Assembly: GCF_030817355.1 (NCBI RefSeq)
Contig: NZ_JAUSZH010000001.1
Location: 2,412,501 to 2,476,500, forward strand
Length of the DNA stretch: 64,000 nt
Direction: 5' to 3'
Source: Streptomyces sp. V1I1
Lineage (GTDB): Bacteria > Actinomycetota > Actinomycetes > Streptomycetales > Streptomycetaceae
The translations under genes were made by a program, and so were the position numbers. Shown in pieces: positions 44,441 through 54,318 of this stretch; position 1 is the stretch's first letter; the number at the start of each line of letters is the position of its first letter. The notes beneath the pieces were generated by a model. It ran no database searches. It saw only the letters and a program-made list of their open reading frames with translations, and was not told the origin of the DNA.

Positions 44441-45829
44441 ATGTCGGAGGCTGCATCCACCCGGACTCCCGTCGCTCTTCTCCCGTCGCTCGCCCCTCTG
44501 CTGCACGCCTGGCTGCCCCACCAGCGATGGTTCGCCGGCAAGGGGCACCCGGTCACCGGCTTCTCGCTCGTCTCGGCGACCGAGCTGCTGCCGCTGGACG
44601 GCGGGTCGGGTCCCGGGCTGCTGCATATGCTCGTACGGGTGAAGCAGCCGGGGCTTCCGGCCCCCTCCTCGCAGGACTGCTACCAACTCCTCCTCGGCGT
44701 ACGCGAGACACTGCCGCCGCATCTCGCACCCGCGCTGATCGGCCATCTGGCCGAGGGCCCGCTGGCCGGGCGGACGATCTACGAGGGCCTGCACGATCCG
44801 CGGCTCGCGGAGCTGATCCTGGAGCGGCTGCGTACGCCGGGCGCTCTCGGGCCGCTCCGCTTCGACCGGTTCGACCGCGCCCCCGCCATCCCCGCCTCTC
44901 TCGCCGCGCGCCCGCTGAACGCCGAGCAGTCCAACTCCTCGCTGGTGTACGGCGATGCGTACATCCTCAAGTTCTTCCGCCGCGTTCACCCCGGCCCCAA
45001 CCCCGATCTGGAGCTGCCACTGGCGCTGGCCCGCGCAGGGTGCGACCGGGTGCCGGTTCCGGTCGCCTGGTACGAGGCCACCTCGCCCGAGCCGTACACC
45101 CTCGGCGTGCTGCAGCCGTTCCTGCGCGGCTCGCAGGACGGCTGGCTGCTCGCGCTGGACTCGCTGGCCGCCGGGCACTCCTTCACGGACGAGGCCCGCG
45201 CGCTCGGCCGCGTCACCGCCGAAGTGCACACCGCACTGGCGGGCGAGCTGCCCACCGTGATGCTGCGCCGGCCGCAGACCGAGCACCTGGCGGACGCGAT
45301 GGCCCAGCGTCTTGAAGCGGCCGCGCAGGCGGTGCCCGCGCTGCTGCCGTACGTGCCACAGCTGCGGGCCGCCTTCGACGCACTGGCCGCGCTGGGCAGT
45401 CGCGGCCGCGCCTGGCGGGCCCAGCGTGTCCACGGCGATCTCCATCTGGGGCAGACCCTGCGCGGCGGCGGCCCGCACGGCGACGGCCACTGGTCGGTCA
45501 TCGACTTCGAGGGCGAGCCCGCCCGGCCGCTCGGTGAACGCCGCAGGCCGCAGCCCCCGGTGCGCGATGTCGCCGGCATGCTCCGCTCGTTCGACTACGC
45601 GGCCCGCACGCACCGCCCGTGGAACCCCGACTGGGCGGAGCTGTGCCGTACGGCGTACTGCGAGGGCTACGCCGAGGCCGGCGGCGACGATCCGCGCGCC
45701 GAGGCCGAACTGCTGCGCGCGTACGAGACGGACAAGGCCGTGTACGAGGTCGTCTACGAGGCCCGGCACCGCCCCGACTGGCTTCCGGTGCCGATGGCGG
45801 CGATCGACCGCCTGGCCGCAACAACCTGA
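44441..45829 (+). CDS. mak: Maltokinase
   Basis: Phosphorylates maltose to maltose-1-phosphate with ATP (Pep2/Mak). Protein of 462 residues with an aminoglycoside-phosphotransferase-like fold: N-cap [35 protein letters not shown] as P-loop and Lys region, catalytic loop [11 protein letters not shown], and metal motif [18 protein letters not shown] chose the ATG at 44441 because GGGAAAGGA lies ahead; the GTG at 44408 is unlikely. It follows treS by 164 bases, a larger gap than the others in this operon. Confidence 0.93.
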   Translation: MSEAASTRTPVALLPSLAPLLHAWLPHQRWFAGKGHPVTGFSLVSATELLPLDGGSGPGLLHMLVRVKQPGLPAPSSQDCYQLLLGVRETLPPHLAPALIGHLAEGPLAGRTIYEGLHDPRLAELILERLRTPGALGPLRFDRFDRAPAIPASLAARPLNAEQSNSSLVYGDAYILKFFRRVHPGPNPDLELPLALARAGCDRVPVPVAWYEATSPEPYTLGVLQPFLRGSQDGWLLALDSLAAGHSFTDEARALGRVTAEVHTALAGELPTVMLRRPQTEHLADAMAQRLEAAAQAVPALLPYVPQLRAAFDALAALGSRGRAWRAQRVHGDLHLGQTLRGGGPHGDGHWSVIDFEGEPARPLGERRRPQPPVRDVAGMLRSFDYAARTHRPWNPDWAELCRTAYCEGYAEAGGDDPRAEAELLRAYETDKAVYEVVYEARHRPDWLPVPMAAIDRLAATT

Positions 45830-45858
45830 TCCCCCACTGCCCAAGGAGGCCGACCCCC

Positions 45859-48195
45859 GTGAGCGCCCGCCCCCCGTCCCGCAATTCCTCCGACCCCGAT
45901 GTACCCAAACAGGTGGCCGACACCGCGCCCCTGGGGAAGAAGACGGCAGCGCCGAAGCCGCGTGCCGGCGCCAGCCATGGCGTGCGGGCCGCCCGGCCGC
46001 TCGATGACGGTGACCGGGAGCGGCTGCTGGCCGGCGCGCATCACGATCCGCACGCGCTGCTCGGCGCGCACGAGATGCGGGGCGGTGTGGAGCTGCGCGT
46101 ACTGCGTCCGTTCGCACGGTCGGTGACCGTGCTCGCCAAGGGGCTGCGGGCCGAGCTGCACGAGGACGGCGGCGGGTTCTTCTCGGGTGTGCTGCCGCTG
46201 CGCGCGGCCCCGGAGTACCAGCTGCTGGTCGCGTACGACGACGGCACCGACGCCGGGACCGAGATCGAGATCGAGGTGCAGGATCCGTACCGCTTCCTGC
46301 CCTCGCTCGGCGAGCTCGATCTGCATCTGATCGGCGAGGGGCGGCACGAGGAGCTGTGGCGGGCGCTGGGCGCGCATCCGATGGCGCACCAGGGCGTCAC
46401 CGGCACCCGGTTCACGCTGTGGGCACCCAATGCCCGCGGGGTGCGGGTCGTCGGCGACTTCAACTACTGGGACGGCACCGGCCATCCGATGCGTTCGCTC
46501 GGCTCCACGGGCATCTGGGAACTGTTCGTTCCCGGCGCCGGCGAGGGGGCGCTCTACAAGTTCGACATCACTCGCCCGGACGGTTCTCACACCCTGCGGG
46601 CCGACCCGATGGCGCGGCGCGCCGAGGTGCCGCCCGCCAACGCCTCGATCGTGACCGAGTCACACCATGTGTGGCACGACGAGGAGTGGATGGCGCAGCG
46701 CGCCGAGCGGCCGGTGCACGAGTCGCCGTTCTCCGTCTACGAGGTGCATCTGTCCTCCTGGCGACCGGGCCTGACCTACCGACAGCTGGCCGTCCAACTC
46801 CCGGCGTACGTAAAGGATTTGGGCTTCACGCATGTGGAGTTCATGCCGGTCGCCGAGCACCCCTTCGGCGGCTCGTGGGGCTATCAGGTCACCGGCTTCT
46901 ACGCCCCGACCTCCCGGATGGGCACCCCCGACGACTTCCGCCATCTCGTCGACGCCCTGCACCGGGCGGGCATCGGCGTGATCGTCGACTGGGTGCCGGC
47001 GCACTTCCCGAAGGACGACTGGGCACTCGCGGAGTTCGACGGCCGCCCGCTGTACGAGCACGAGGACCCGGCGCGTGCCGCGCACCCCGACTGGGGCACC
47101 CTCGAGTTCGACTACGGCCGCAAGGAGGTGCGTAACTTCCTGGTCGCCAACGCGACGTACTGGTGCGAGGAGTTCCACATCGACGGGCTGCGGGTGGACG
47201 CCGTCGCCTCGATGCTCTACCTCGACTACTCCCGCGAGCAGGGCGAATGGACGCCGAATGTGCACGGCGGCCGGGAGAACCTGGACGCGGTCGGCTTCCT
47301 GCAGGAGATGAACGCCACCGTCTACCGGCGCTGCCCCGGTGTCGTGACGATCGCCGAGGAGTCCACGGCCTGGGACGGGGTCACCCGCGCCACCCACCAT
47401 GTCGGCCCGGGCGGCTTCGGCGGCCTCGGCTTCGGCCTGAAGTGGAACATGGGCTGGATGCACGACTCACTGGGCTATGTCTCGCACGAGCCGGTGCACC
47501 GCAAGTTCCACCACAACGAGATGACGTTCTCGATGGTGTACGCGTACAGCGAGAACTATGTGCTGCCGATCTCGCACGACGAGGTCGTGCACGGCAAGCG
47601 GTCGCTGGTGAGCAAGATGCCCGGCGACTGGTGGCAGCAGCGCGCCAACCACCGCGCCTATCTGGGCTTCATGTGGGCCCACCCGGGCAAGCAACTCCTC
47701 TTCATGGGCCAGGAGTTCGCGCAGGGCGCGGAGTGGTCGGAGGGCCACGGCCCGGACTGGTGGCTGCTCGACCCGTCGTACGCGGCGGAGGCGGACCACC
47801 GCGGGGTGCGGCATCTGGTGCGCGATCTGAACACGGTGTACGGCGCCACCCCCGCGCTCTGGCAGCGGGACACCGACCCCGGGGGCTTCGCCTGGGTGGA
47901 CGGCGACGCCGCCGAGGACAATGTCTTCGCGTTCCTGCGCTACGACGCATCGGGCTCGCCGCTGCTCGCCGTCTGCCACTTCTCGCCGGTGGTGCGGCAC
48001 GAGTACCGGCTGGGTGTGCCGGACGCGGTCCAGGCGTGGACGGAGGCACTCAACACGGACGGGGCGCGGTACGGCGGCAGCGATGTGCTCAACCCGGACC
48101 CGCTGAAGCCGGAGTCGGTACCGTCGCACGGCCGCCCGGCGAGCATTCAGCTGACGCTGCCGCCGCTGGCGACGTTGTGGCTGCGACCGGCGTGA
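45859..48195 (+). CDS. glgB: 1,4-alpha-glucan branching enzyme
   Basis: GH13_9 enzyme of 778 residues that puts alpha-1,6 branches into the glucan made by GlgE. It has a basic N-terminal tail of about 45 residues, two CBM48-type modules ([23 protein letters not shown] and [23 protein letters not shown]), and the barrel with [45 protein letters not shown] (nucleophile), [16 protein letters not shown] (acid) and [12 protein letters not shown]. The GTG at 45859 has AAGGAGG at 45843-45849. It ends 38 bases from the convergent HelD-like gene. Confidence 0.95.
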   Translation: MSARPPSRNSSDPDVPKQVADTAPLGKKTAAPKPRAGASHGVRAARPLDDGDRERLLAGAHHDPHALLGAHEMRGGVELRVLRPFARSVTVLAKGLRAELHEDGGGFFSGVLPLRAAPEYQLLVAYDDGTDAGTEIEIEVQDPYRFLPSLGELDLHLIGEGRHEELWRALGAHPMAHQGVTGTRFTLWAPNARGVRVVGDFNYWDGTGHPMRSLGSTGIWELFVPGAGEGALYKFDITRPDGSHTLRADPMARRAEVPPANASIVTESHHVWHDEEWMAQRAERPVHESPFSVYEVHLSSWRPGLTYRQLAVQLPAYVKDLGFTHVEFMPVAEHPFGGSWGYQVTGFYAPTSRMGTPDDFRHLVDALHRAGIGVIVDWVPAHFPKDDWALAEFDGRPLYEHEDPARAAHPDWGTLEFDYGRKEVRNFLVANATYWCEEFHIDGLRVDAVASMLYLDYSREQGEWTPNVHGGRENLDAVGFLQEMNATVYRRCPGVVTIAEESTAWDGVTRATHHVGPGGFGGLGFGLKWNMGWMHDSLGYVSHEPVHRKFHHNEMTFSMVYAYSENYVLPISHDEVVHGKRSLVSKMPGDWWQQRANHRAYLGFMWAHPGKQLLFMGQEFAQGAEWSEGHGPDWWLLDPSYAAEADHRGVRHLVRDLNTVYGATPALWQRDTDPGGFAWVDGDAAEDNVFAFLRYDASGSPLLAVCHFSPVVRHEYRLGVPDAVQAWTEALNTDGARYGGSDVLNPDPLKPESVPSHGRPASIQLTLPPLATLWLRPA

Positions 48196-48233
48196 GCGCC
48201 GCGCCCGGCCGGCCTTGCCGGAGCGCCTGAGAC

Positions 48234-50519
48234 TCAAGCCCGTCGGGTGACTGAGGACACCACCCCCAGACGCTGGGTGGCCCGGGTGAGCGCCACATAG
48301 AGGTCGTTCGTCCCGTGTTCCGAGCCGGAGCGGATCAGCTCCGGTTCGACGACGATCACCGTGTCGAACTCCAGGCCCTTCGCCTGCCGCGGGTCGAGCA
48401 GCACGACGGGCCGGGTGAGGTCCGGTTCGGCCCCTTGGCCGGCATCGGGCAACTCTGCCGCGAGGGCGGCGTGGAGCCCGCCCGGGGCGATCACCGCGAG
48501 CCGTCCCTCGTGGGGCGCCCCGGCCACCCGCTCGGCGACCGTACGGGCCACTTCGTCCGGGGACACGGACGCCTCCCACGGCTTCACGCCCGTCGAGCGC
48601 ACGGAGCGCGGCGGCTCGAAGGCCGGGTCCTCGCTCCGCCGCACGTCCGCCGCCAGCTCCATGATCTCGGCGGGCGTACGGTAGTTGACCTCGAGGCGGG
48701 TGTGCTGCCAGCGGTCGCCGACGTACGGCTCGAGAATGCGCTGCCACGAGCCGCAGCCCGCCGCGTCGCCGGTCTGGGCAGGGTCGCCGACCAGGGTCAT
48801 GGAGCGGGTGGGGCAGCGGCGCATCAGCAGCCGCCACGCCATCGCGGACAGCTCCTGCGCCTCGTCCACGATGATGTGCCCGAAGGCCCAGGTCCGGTCG
48901 GCGGCGGCGCGTTCGGCGGCGCTGCGGTGGTCGGCCTCCTCCTGGCGCTCCGCCATCCGCTCGGCGTCGATGATGTCGTGCGCGGCGAGCACTTCGGACT
49001 CCTGGTCCTCGAACTCGAACGTCTTCGAGCCCTCGGACAGCTCCAGCACGCCCTGCGCGTAGGCGATCCGCTCCTGCCGCTCGGCCTCTTCGGCGGCGCG
49101 CTCGGCGCTGTCGTCGACGCCGAGGAGTTCGGCGGCCTCGTCGAGCAGCGGCACATCGGCGGGTGTCCAGGGCCCGGCGATACGCCGGACCAACTCGGCG
49201 TCCTTCTCAGCCAGTTGCGCCTCTGGCACGGCGAGGAAGTCCGCGACGAGCTGCTCCGGGGTGAGCGGGGGCCACAGCTCGTCGATCGCCGCGTGCACCT
49301 CGGCACTGGTGGCGATCTCCTTGCCGAGCTGGGCGATGTCGTCGGGGCCGAGGAGGTTCGGCCCTCCGAGGGGATCCGCGCCGAGCCGGTCGGTGAGCTG
49401 GGCGGTCAGCGCGTCGATGATCCGGAAGGCGAAGTGCGGCCGGGCGAGATTGTGCGGCAGCCCGGTGGCACGGGCACGGTCGCGGGCGTCGTACGCCATC
49501 TCACGGTCGAGCCGCAGGATTCCGTACTCCTCGTGGTCGATCTCCAGCGCGGGCCCGGGCAGGTGGTCCGGGTCCTCCTGGTCAATCTCGCGGTCGGACT
49601 CCGGCGCGGACTCGGGCAGCGCCTGCCGGTCGCGTACGACACGGGCCAGCACATCGGCCATCTCGGCGCGGCCCTTCACCTCGGCGGCCTCGGGGGTGTC
49701 GGCGCCGGTGGCCCGTACACCGGGGAAGAGCTCGGCCATCGTCGACAGCAGCACGCCCGTCTCACCGAGCGAAGGCAGCACCTGGCCGATGTAGCCGAGG
49801 AACGCGGGGTTGGGCCCCACGATCAGCACGGCGCGCCTGGCCAGCTGCTCGCGGTGCGCGTAGAGCAGATACGCCGCCCGGTGCAGCGCGACCGCGGTCT
49901 TACCGGTGCCGGGCCCGCCCTCGACGACGAGGACGCCGTGCCGCGGTGCCCGGATGATGCGGTCCTGCTCGGCCTGGATGGTCTGCACGATGTCGGCCAT
50001 CCGCCCGGTGCGCGCGGCCCCGAGCGCGGCGAGCAGCACGGCGTCCGCGTCATGCTCCTCGTAACCGGTACGGGTGGTGTCGGCGAGGTCGAGAATCTCG
50101 TCGTGGAGGGCGGTGACGGTGCGCCCCTTGGTGGTGATGTGGCGCCGCCGGCGCAGCCCCATCGGCTCATGCCCGGTGGCGAGGTAAAAGGGCCGGGCAA
50201 CGGGTGCGCGCCAGTCGATGAGCAGCGGGGTACGTTCCGTATCGCCCTCCCGCATTCCGATACGCCCGATGTGGTGGTGCACGCCGTCCTTGAGATCGAT
50301 ACGTCCGAAACACAGCCCGGAGTCCACTGCATTCAGCCCCGAGAGCAGCCCGGACTGCTCGGCGACGAGCACATCCCGCTCGACCCGGGCCTGCAAACCG
50401 GTGCTGACCTGCCCGATCGTGGTCCGGACTGCGGCTTCGGCCTGCTCGCGGAGTGCGTCGAGGCGCTCGTAGAGCAGAGAGACGAATTGCTGTTCATTAT
50501 GCAATTCCTCGGTTGACAA
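48234..50519 (-). CDS. HelD-like RNA polymerase-associated helicase-family ATPase
   Basis: UvrD/Rep-type ATPase of 761 residues. N-terminal coiled coil (MSTEELHNEQQFVSLLYERLDALREQ), then LLIDWRAPVARPFYLATGHEP, Walker A VVEGGPGTGKTAVALHR, motif II HIIVDEAQELSAMAWRLL, motif III LVGDPAQTGD, motif V/VI KGLEFDTVIVVEPEL and LYVALTRATQRLG. This is the actinobacterial HelD class, whose members remove stalled RNA polymerase from DNA and in some cases (HelR) give rifamycin tolerance. The start is TTG at 50519, with CAGGAG 6 bases ahead. Its leader has an inverted repeat. Confidence 0.88.
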   Translation of the reverse strand: MSTEELHNEQQFVSLLYERLDALREQAEAAVRTTIGQVSTGLQARVERDVLVAEQSGLLSGLNAVDSGLCFGRIDLKDGVHHHIGRIGMREGDTERTPLLIDWRAPVARPFYLATGHEPMGLRRRRHITTKGRTVTALHDEILDLADTTRTGYEEHDADAVLLAALGAARTGRMADIVQTIQAEQDRIIRAPRHGVLVVEGGPGTGKTAVALHRAAYLLYAHREQLARRAVLIVGPNPAFLGYIGQVLPSLGETGVLLSTMAELFPGVRATGADTPEAAEVKGRAEMADVLARVVRDRQALPESAPESDREIDQEDPDHLPGPALEIDHEEYGILRLDREMAYDARDRARATGLPHNLARPHFAFRIIDALTAQLTDRLGADPLGGPNLLGPDDIAQLGKEIATSAEVHAAIDELWPPLTPEQLVADFLAVPEAQLAEKDAELVRRIAGPWTPADVPLLDEAAELLGVDDSAERAAEEAERQERIAYAQGVLELSEGSKTFEFEDQESEVLAAHDIIDAERMAERQEEADHRSAAERAAADRTWAFGHIIVDEAQELSAMAWRLLMRRCPTRSMTLVGDPAQTGDAAGCGSWQRILEPYVGDRWQHTRLEVNYRTPAEIMELAADVRRSEDPAFEPPRSVRSTGVKPWEASVSPDEVARTVAERVAGAPHEGRLAVIAPGGLHAALAAELPDAGQGAEPDLTRPVVLLDPRQAKGLEFDTVIVVEPELIRSGSEHGTNDLYVALTRATQRLGVVSSVTRRA

Positions 50520-50612
50520 TTCAGCTCCTGACGCGATATGGTGTCATCAATCAACCTCTCCATGCGCTTAGTTGTGCATGGACGTGAAACACTCAATATT
50601 CGCAGAGGAATA

Positions 50613-50642
50613 CCCCGGCCGTCAATTCGGTACCGGGGTGTT
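50613..50642. promoter_or_regulatory. Inverted repeat over a possible -35 of the HelD-like gene, or a plus-strand terminator
   Basis: ACCCCGG and CCGGGGT form the arms of an inverted repeat. Read on the minus strand TTGACG, a -35 candidate, lies between them; read on the plus strand the structure is followed by GTTTTTGTG and would terminate. The spacer 50520-50885 holds no other clear element. The two readings cannot be separated from sequence alone. Confidence 0.5.
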
Positions 50643-50885
50643 TTTGTGCGCCGAGAAGTCCGGTGCACAAGCCACTGACGGTCTGGGGCGCGCGGCCGGA
50701 GCTGCGGCCGGCGGGCCCGTGCCATGCGTTCCGGCCCGTGCACGACCTGGTGGGTGCCAGCCGCTGCCATGCCCCGGCCCGCTCGCTACACCGCGCCGAC
50801 TCCTGCGTGGCATCCGCGTGCTGAGCGAGCGTGATTGATCAAGACTGACGCTAGGCTCGGCGGCAACGTCACGCGGGAGTGTTTG

Positions 50886-51190
50886 ATGCGCAAATGCCTT
50901 CCGGTCTTCAGCATTGTGCTGGCTTCGGCAGCACTGATCGCATTGTCGGGGTGTGACAGCACACCGCTCGAAACCAACACCGCAGCCGCCCGCGCCCCTA
51001 CGCCGGCGGCCAAGGAGTTCTCCGGTCAGGTCGATGTAGGCGGCGGTCGGAAAATCTATCTGCACTGCAAAGGAAGCGGGAGCCCCACGGTCGTTCTGGA
51101 ATCCGGGTTCCACGACTCGTCCGACACCTGGAACGTGACCGATACACAACCGCCCGTGCCGAAGTCCCCAGCGGTCTTCCCCGGTGTCCC
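50886..51190 (+). pseudogene. Truncated alpha/beta-hydrolase lipoprotein
   Basis: N-terminal third of a secreted hydrolase. The ATG with GGGAG ahead starts a lipoprotein signal (MRKCLPVFSIVLASAALIAL) with lipobox LSGC, then VDVGGGRKIYLHCKGSGSPTVVLESG, the start of an alpha/beta-hydrolase fold, and HDSSDTWNVTDTQPPVPKSPAVFPGV. After that, at about 51190, the family pattern is lost; the nucleophile elbow and the rest are missing, although the frame stays open to 51479 through unrelated sequence. A 13-base direct repeat CGGACCGTGCCGC occurs just past the break. Confidence 0.7.
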
Positions 51191-51264
51191 CGGACCGTGC
51201 CGCAACAACCTCGCGATCGCGGACCGTGCCGCCAAGGGGCTGACGGGCGGCTTGGGGGAGCTCG

Positions 51265-51640
51265 TTAACGACAACAGATCGAGGAGGAGTAGACCGCTCC
51301 TGAGGTCCGCGCGGTGGAAGGCCTCCCACAGATCGGGTGCATCCGGGTCGATCGCCACGTCACGGGGTATCGCGTCGGCTGACTCTGCGGCGGCCAGCGC
51401 GAGGCGCCAAGGGTACGCGTCGGGTCGGCCTTTACCCGGCTCATTGGGAACGAACCCGCCTTCCCCAATGAGCACGTGAACGCCCATGGCGCGGAGGGTG
51501 GCAATGCTCTGATTGAACTGCGTGTGCTGTACGTACGCGGCGTTGAACGCAGGGCATCGTGATCACGGGGATGCCCTCGCGCTGGCCAATTGGGGCATCA
51601 ACGCGGTCGAGGACGCGGCCCAGACCGACTTGCCGACCCC
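51265..51640 (-). pseudogene. Decayed flavoprotein (phosphopantothenoylcysteine-decarboxylase-like) fragment
   Basis: On the minus strand, three frames must be joined to read TALMPQLASA, GIPVITMP, and then FNAAYVQHTQFNQSIATLRA followed by MGVHVLIGEGGFVPNEPGKG and RPDAYPWRLALAAAESA. This is the C-terminal part of a DFP-family flavoprotein with at least two frameshifts (near 51575 and 51555), and the N-terminal half is absent. The end merges with the antisense of the truncated hydrolase. It is not expected to be functional. Confidence 0.6.
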
Positions 51641-51715
51641 ATCCCGGTCGTCGAAGGCCATCGGTTGGACAGGGCCTCGGTTCCGGTGATCGGTAAACCG
51701 GCCCGGCACATCCGT

Positions 51716-52018
51716 GTCGTCATCCCGCAGCCTGCCGATCAGATTGGCCACCGCCTACGGCGCGGCCGTCGCGGAGGCAGGCCGCCCGGCTTTGACAGTG
51801 AGACCTACAAGCAGCGCAACACCGTCGAACGGTGCATCCATCGGATCAAGCAGTGGCGCGGCCTGGCCATGCGGACCGACAAACTCGCCATCGCCTACCG
51901 GGCCGCACTCCACCTCGCCGCCATCCTCATCTGGACCCGACGCCGGCCAAAGAGACAGACCCTGGCCGCCGTGCTGGCTTCTTGTCGGCACGCACGGCGG
52001 CCAGGTCCTAGCTGCTGA
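51716..52018 (+). pseudogene. IS5-type transposase, C-terminal fragment
   Basis: The last 100 residues of a DDE transposase: VVIPQPADQIGHRLRRGRRGGRPPGFD, then ETYKQRNTVERCIHRIKQWRG with the third catalytic residue (the Glu of DDE) and a final hydrophobic IAYRAALHLAAILIW. The parts carrying the two catalytic aspartates are missing and the frame upstream does not match. No inverted terminal repeats were recognised. It marks an old insertion in this decayed stretch. Confidence 0.8.
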
Positions 52019-52048
52019 GGTCCGCGCGCCGGGGAGGGCACGAGCGGT

Positions 52049-52777
52049 TCAGGAGAGCCAGTCGGCGTAGCGGGTGGGGGCGAGGTGGGCGTCCTTGTCG
52101 GTGAGGACGTCACCCTTGATGACGGCGAACATGCCGGCGGTGGGGTCGGTGACGACGGTGCGGCCGTCGGACTTGTGGGACAGGGTGACCCGGCCCAGCT
52201 CGTCCAGGGAGAAGACCTCGGGGCCGGCGATGTTGCGAATGCCCCCCAGCGGGGCGCCCGCGGCGACTTCCGCCACCGCGTCGGCCACGTCCTTGGAGGC
52301 GATCGGCTGGACGGGCGTGGCGGGCAGCCGGACGGTGTCGCCGTCGGCGGTCCAGGACAGGACCGCGTCGATGAACTCCATGAACTGCGTCGCGCGGACG
52401 ATCGAGTAGGGGATCGGTCCGGCCGCGAGGATGTCCTCCTGGAGCATCTTGGCCCGGTAGTAGTCCAGCTCCGGCACCTGGTCCACGCCGACGATCGAGA
52501 GGATGACGAAGTGACGGACGCCACCCTTCCGGCCCGCGGCCAGAAGGTTGTCCATCGAGGTCTGGAAGAAGGCCAGGGATGCTTCGTCGAAGGTCGGGGA
52601 GTTCGTCAGGTTGACAATGACGTCGGCGCCCGCCACCGCCTCGCCCAGTCCCTGGCCGCTGATGACGTCGATTCCGGTGGACTGCGAGTGCGGTACCGCC
52701 TCGTGCCCGGCGGCGTTCAGATTCTTGACGACCTGTGACCCGATCAGCCCAGTACCGCCGATGACCGCGAACTTCAT
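52049..52777 (-). CDS. NAD(P)H-binding SDR (NmrA-like) oxidoreductase
   Basis: Atypical SDR of 242 residues: MKFAVIGGTGLIGSQVVKNLNAAGHEAVPHSQ, then ADVIVNLTNSPTF, GVRHFVILSIVGVDQVPELDYYRAKMLQEDILAAGPIPYSIVRATQFMEFID, and QPIASKDVADAVAEVAAG. YYRAK is compatible with the YxxxK pair. The ATG at 52777 has AAAGGCG ahead. It is divergent from an Rrf2-type regulator over 147 bases, a common pairing in actinobacteria. Confidence 0.9.
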   Translation of the reverse strand: MKFAVIGGTGLIGSQVVKNLNAAGHEAVPHSQSTGIDVISGQGLGEAVAGADVIVNLTNSPTFDEASLAFFQTSMDNLLAAGRKGGVRHFVILSIVGVDQVPELDYYRAKMLQEDILAAGPIPYSIVRATQFMEFIDAVLSWTADGDTVRLPATPVQPIASKDVADAVAEVAAGAPLGGIRNIAGPEVFSLDELGRVTLSHKSDGRTVVTDPTAGMFAVIKGDVLTDKDAHLAPTRYADWLS

Positions 52778-52924
52778 GACACGCCTTTCGTCGGGAGGCA
52801 TATCCGCAAATATGGCATATGACCCCCATACGGGCGTTGCATGCACCGAACTGGGACACGTTCTGTCCGAGACTTACTTGGATTTGCGCAGTCCGAGTCA
52901 AACGCATCTGGTTGGAGTGACCGA

Positions 52925-53257
52925 GTGAAGATGTCCGGCGGAGTCGAGTGGGCCCTGCATTGCTGCGTCGTGCTCACGTCGGTTGAGGAGCCCGTCCCCG
53001 CGACCCGGCTGGCGGAGTTGCATGACGTCTCGGCGAGCTATCCGGCCAAGCAGTTACAAGCGCTTTCTCGCGCCGGGCTCGTGCGTTCGGTGCAGGGCAA
53101 GGCGGGCGGCTACGTGCTCACCCGGGAACCCGCCTCGATCACGGTGCTCAATGTGGTCCGGGCCGGCGCGGGTCGACCTCCGCCTACAACCCAGCTCCGG
53201 GGCATGCTCGGCACAGCGCCAGCCGCAGGCGTAGAAGCGCGAAGGCTGCCCACATGA
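52925..53257 (+). CDS. Rrf2-type regulator, C-terminally altered
   Basis: The first 80 residues are a clear Rrf2 winged helix: KMSGGVEWALHCCVVLTSVEEPVPATRLAELHDVSASYPAKQLQALSRAGLVRSVQGKAGGYVLTREPASITVLNVVRA. Normal members continue with a sensor region and have about 150 residues. Here the sequence after position 53170 (GAGRPPPTTQLRGMLG onward) no longer matches, and the protein ends at 110 residues. None of the usual three cysteines is present. It may still bind DNA or may be broken. Start GTG 52925 or ATG 52931. Confidence 0.65.
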   Translation: MKMSGGVEWALHCCVVLTSVEEPVPATRLAELHDVSASYPAKQLQALSRAGLVRSVQGKAGGYVLTREPASITVLNVVRAGAGRPPPTTQLRGMLGTAPAAGVEARRLPT

Positions 53258-53546
53258 CGTAACGCCGGCACCGCACCGGTCGCGAACACTCGCGCGCCCG
53301 GGGCGCGTGTGGCCGGTAAGCGTAAGGCGGCCGCCTGAGCGGCAAAGGACGTACGTCACAGTCGGGGTGCCCGTCGCCGCCCACGGCCGCGCGCCGTGGC
53401 GGTGCGGCCACGGCCTCACTCCCTCAACTCGGTCAAGACCTGCCGCGGCCGGTGACGAAGTCACGCGCGCGGTCCAGGAGCCCGGCGCCGAGAGCCAGCA
53501 GCTTGTTGGCACCGGACCAACGATCAGATGCTCCGGACGAAGCGGC
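53258..53546. other. Stretch without recognisable genes
   Basis: About 290 bases between the Rrf2-type gene and thioredoxin. All ORFs lack family matches. It may be the remains of a deletion that also cut the Rrf2 gene. Confidence 0.5.
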
Positions 53547-53879
53547 CTAAATCACGTCCTCAAGTTCCTTCAGCAGCCGCCGCTTCGGACGCGCGCCCAC
53601 CATCGACTTCACCGGTTCGCCCGCCCGGAACACCATCAGCGTCGGCATCGACAGCACGCCGTACCGCGTCGTGATCTCCGGGTTGGTGTCCACATCGAGC
53701 TGCACGACCTTCAGCCGGCCGGTCTCCTCGCTCGCGAGCGCGCTCAGCACCGGCGCGAGCTGGCGGCACGGGCCGCACCAGTCCGCCGTGAACTCGACCA
53801 GGACCGGGCGGTCCGCCCCCAGCACCTCGGCGTCGAAGTCCGCGTCCGTCACCGCGGCGACGCCCTCTGCCTGAATCAT
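53547..53879 (-). CDS. Thioredoxin
   Basis: 110-residue thioredoxin with active site WCGPC (Cys35, Cys38), cis-proline loop SMPTLMVF and the usual fold (VLVEFTADWCGPCRQLAPVLSALA). General protein-disulfide reductant in the cytosol. It lies 3 bases after the stop of a merR gene on the same strand, so they are cotranscribed. Confidence 0.95.
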   Translation of the reverse strand: MIQAEGVAAVTDADFDAEVLGADRPVLVEFTADWCGPCRQLAPVLSALASEETGRLKVVQLDVDTNPEITTRYGVLSMPTLMVFRAGEPVKSMVGARPKRRLLKELEDVI

Positions 53880-53882
53880 TCG

Positions 53883-54275
53883 TCAGCCTCCGAATTCACA
53901 ACGTGGTTCCGGGCCGGCCGGCAGCTCCGCCTCGGCCCGCGCGAGCTGTGCCCCGACCTGGGCGCGCACCGACTGCACCTGCTCGATCAGCGTGTCCAGT
54001 TCGCCGAGCTTCGCCCGGTACACGGCGAGCGAGGCGGGGCATGAGTCCCCCGCCGGATGCCCGGCGCGCAGGCAGTCGACGAACGGTCTGGTCTCCTCCA
54101 GGTCGAACCCGAAATCCTGCAAGGTCCGGATCTGCTGGAGCAGCCGCAAGTCGTCCTCGTCGTAAGTGCGGTAGCCGTTCACCGCGCGCCGGGCGGGCAG
54201 GAGCCCGCGGGACTCGTAGTAGCGCAGGGTGCGTGTGGTGGTGCCCGCTCGCTCCGCCAGCTCGCCGATTCGCAT
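53883..54275 (-). CDS. MerR-family transcriptional regulator
   Basis: Regulator of 130 residues: HTH MRIGELAERAGTTTRTLRYYESRGLLPARRAVNGYRTYDEDDLRLLQQIRTLQDFGFDLEE and a short coiled coil. The C-terminal part has Cys in FVDCLRAGHPAGDSCPASL, which could sense thiols or metals. I chose ATG 54275 (MRIGELAE). An 8-bp inverted repeat lies 16 bases upstream. First gene of a merR-trxA pair. Confidence 0.92.
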   Translation of the reverse strand: MRIGELAERAGTTTRTLRYYESRGLLPARRAVNGYRTYDEDDLRLLQQIRTLQDFGFDLEETRPFVDCLRAGHPAGDSCPASLAVYRAKLGELDTLIEQVQSVRAQVGAQLARAEAELPAGPEPRCEFGG

Positions 54276-54290
54276 GTCTTCGACAGTAAT

Positions 54291-54310
54291 CCTTGACGTC
54301 GGCGTCAAGG
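54291..54310 (-). promoter_or_regulatory. MerR-type operator upstream of merR-trxA
   Basis: CCTTGACG-TCGG-CGTCAAGG is a perfect inverted repeat of 8-bp arms, containing TTGACG as a -35 candidate. This is the usual look of MerR-family operators and lies in the 43-base gap before merR, so autoregulation is likely. Confidence 0.75.
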
Positions 54311-54318
54311 CAAGCGGC

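Noticed and set aside
50572..50838. 88-codon ORF after the HelD leader
   Set aside because: No family match, and it crosses a hairpin that looks like a terminator or operator.
51590..52018. Complete insertion sequence
   Set aside because: Only the last 100 residues of the transposase match; no inverted ends or target duplication were found.
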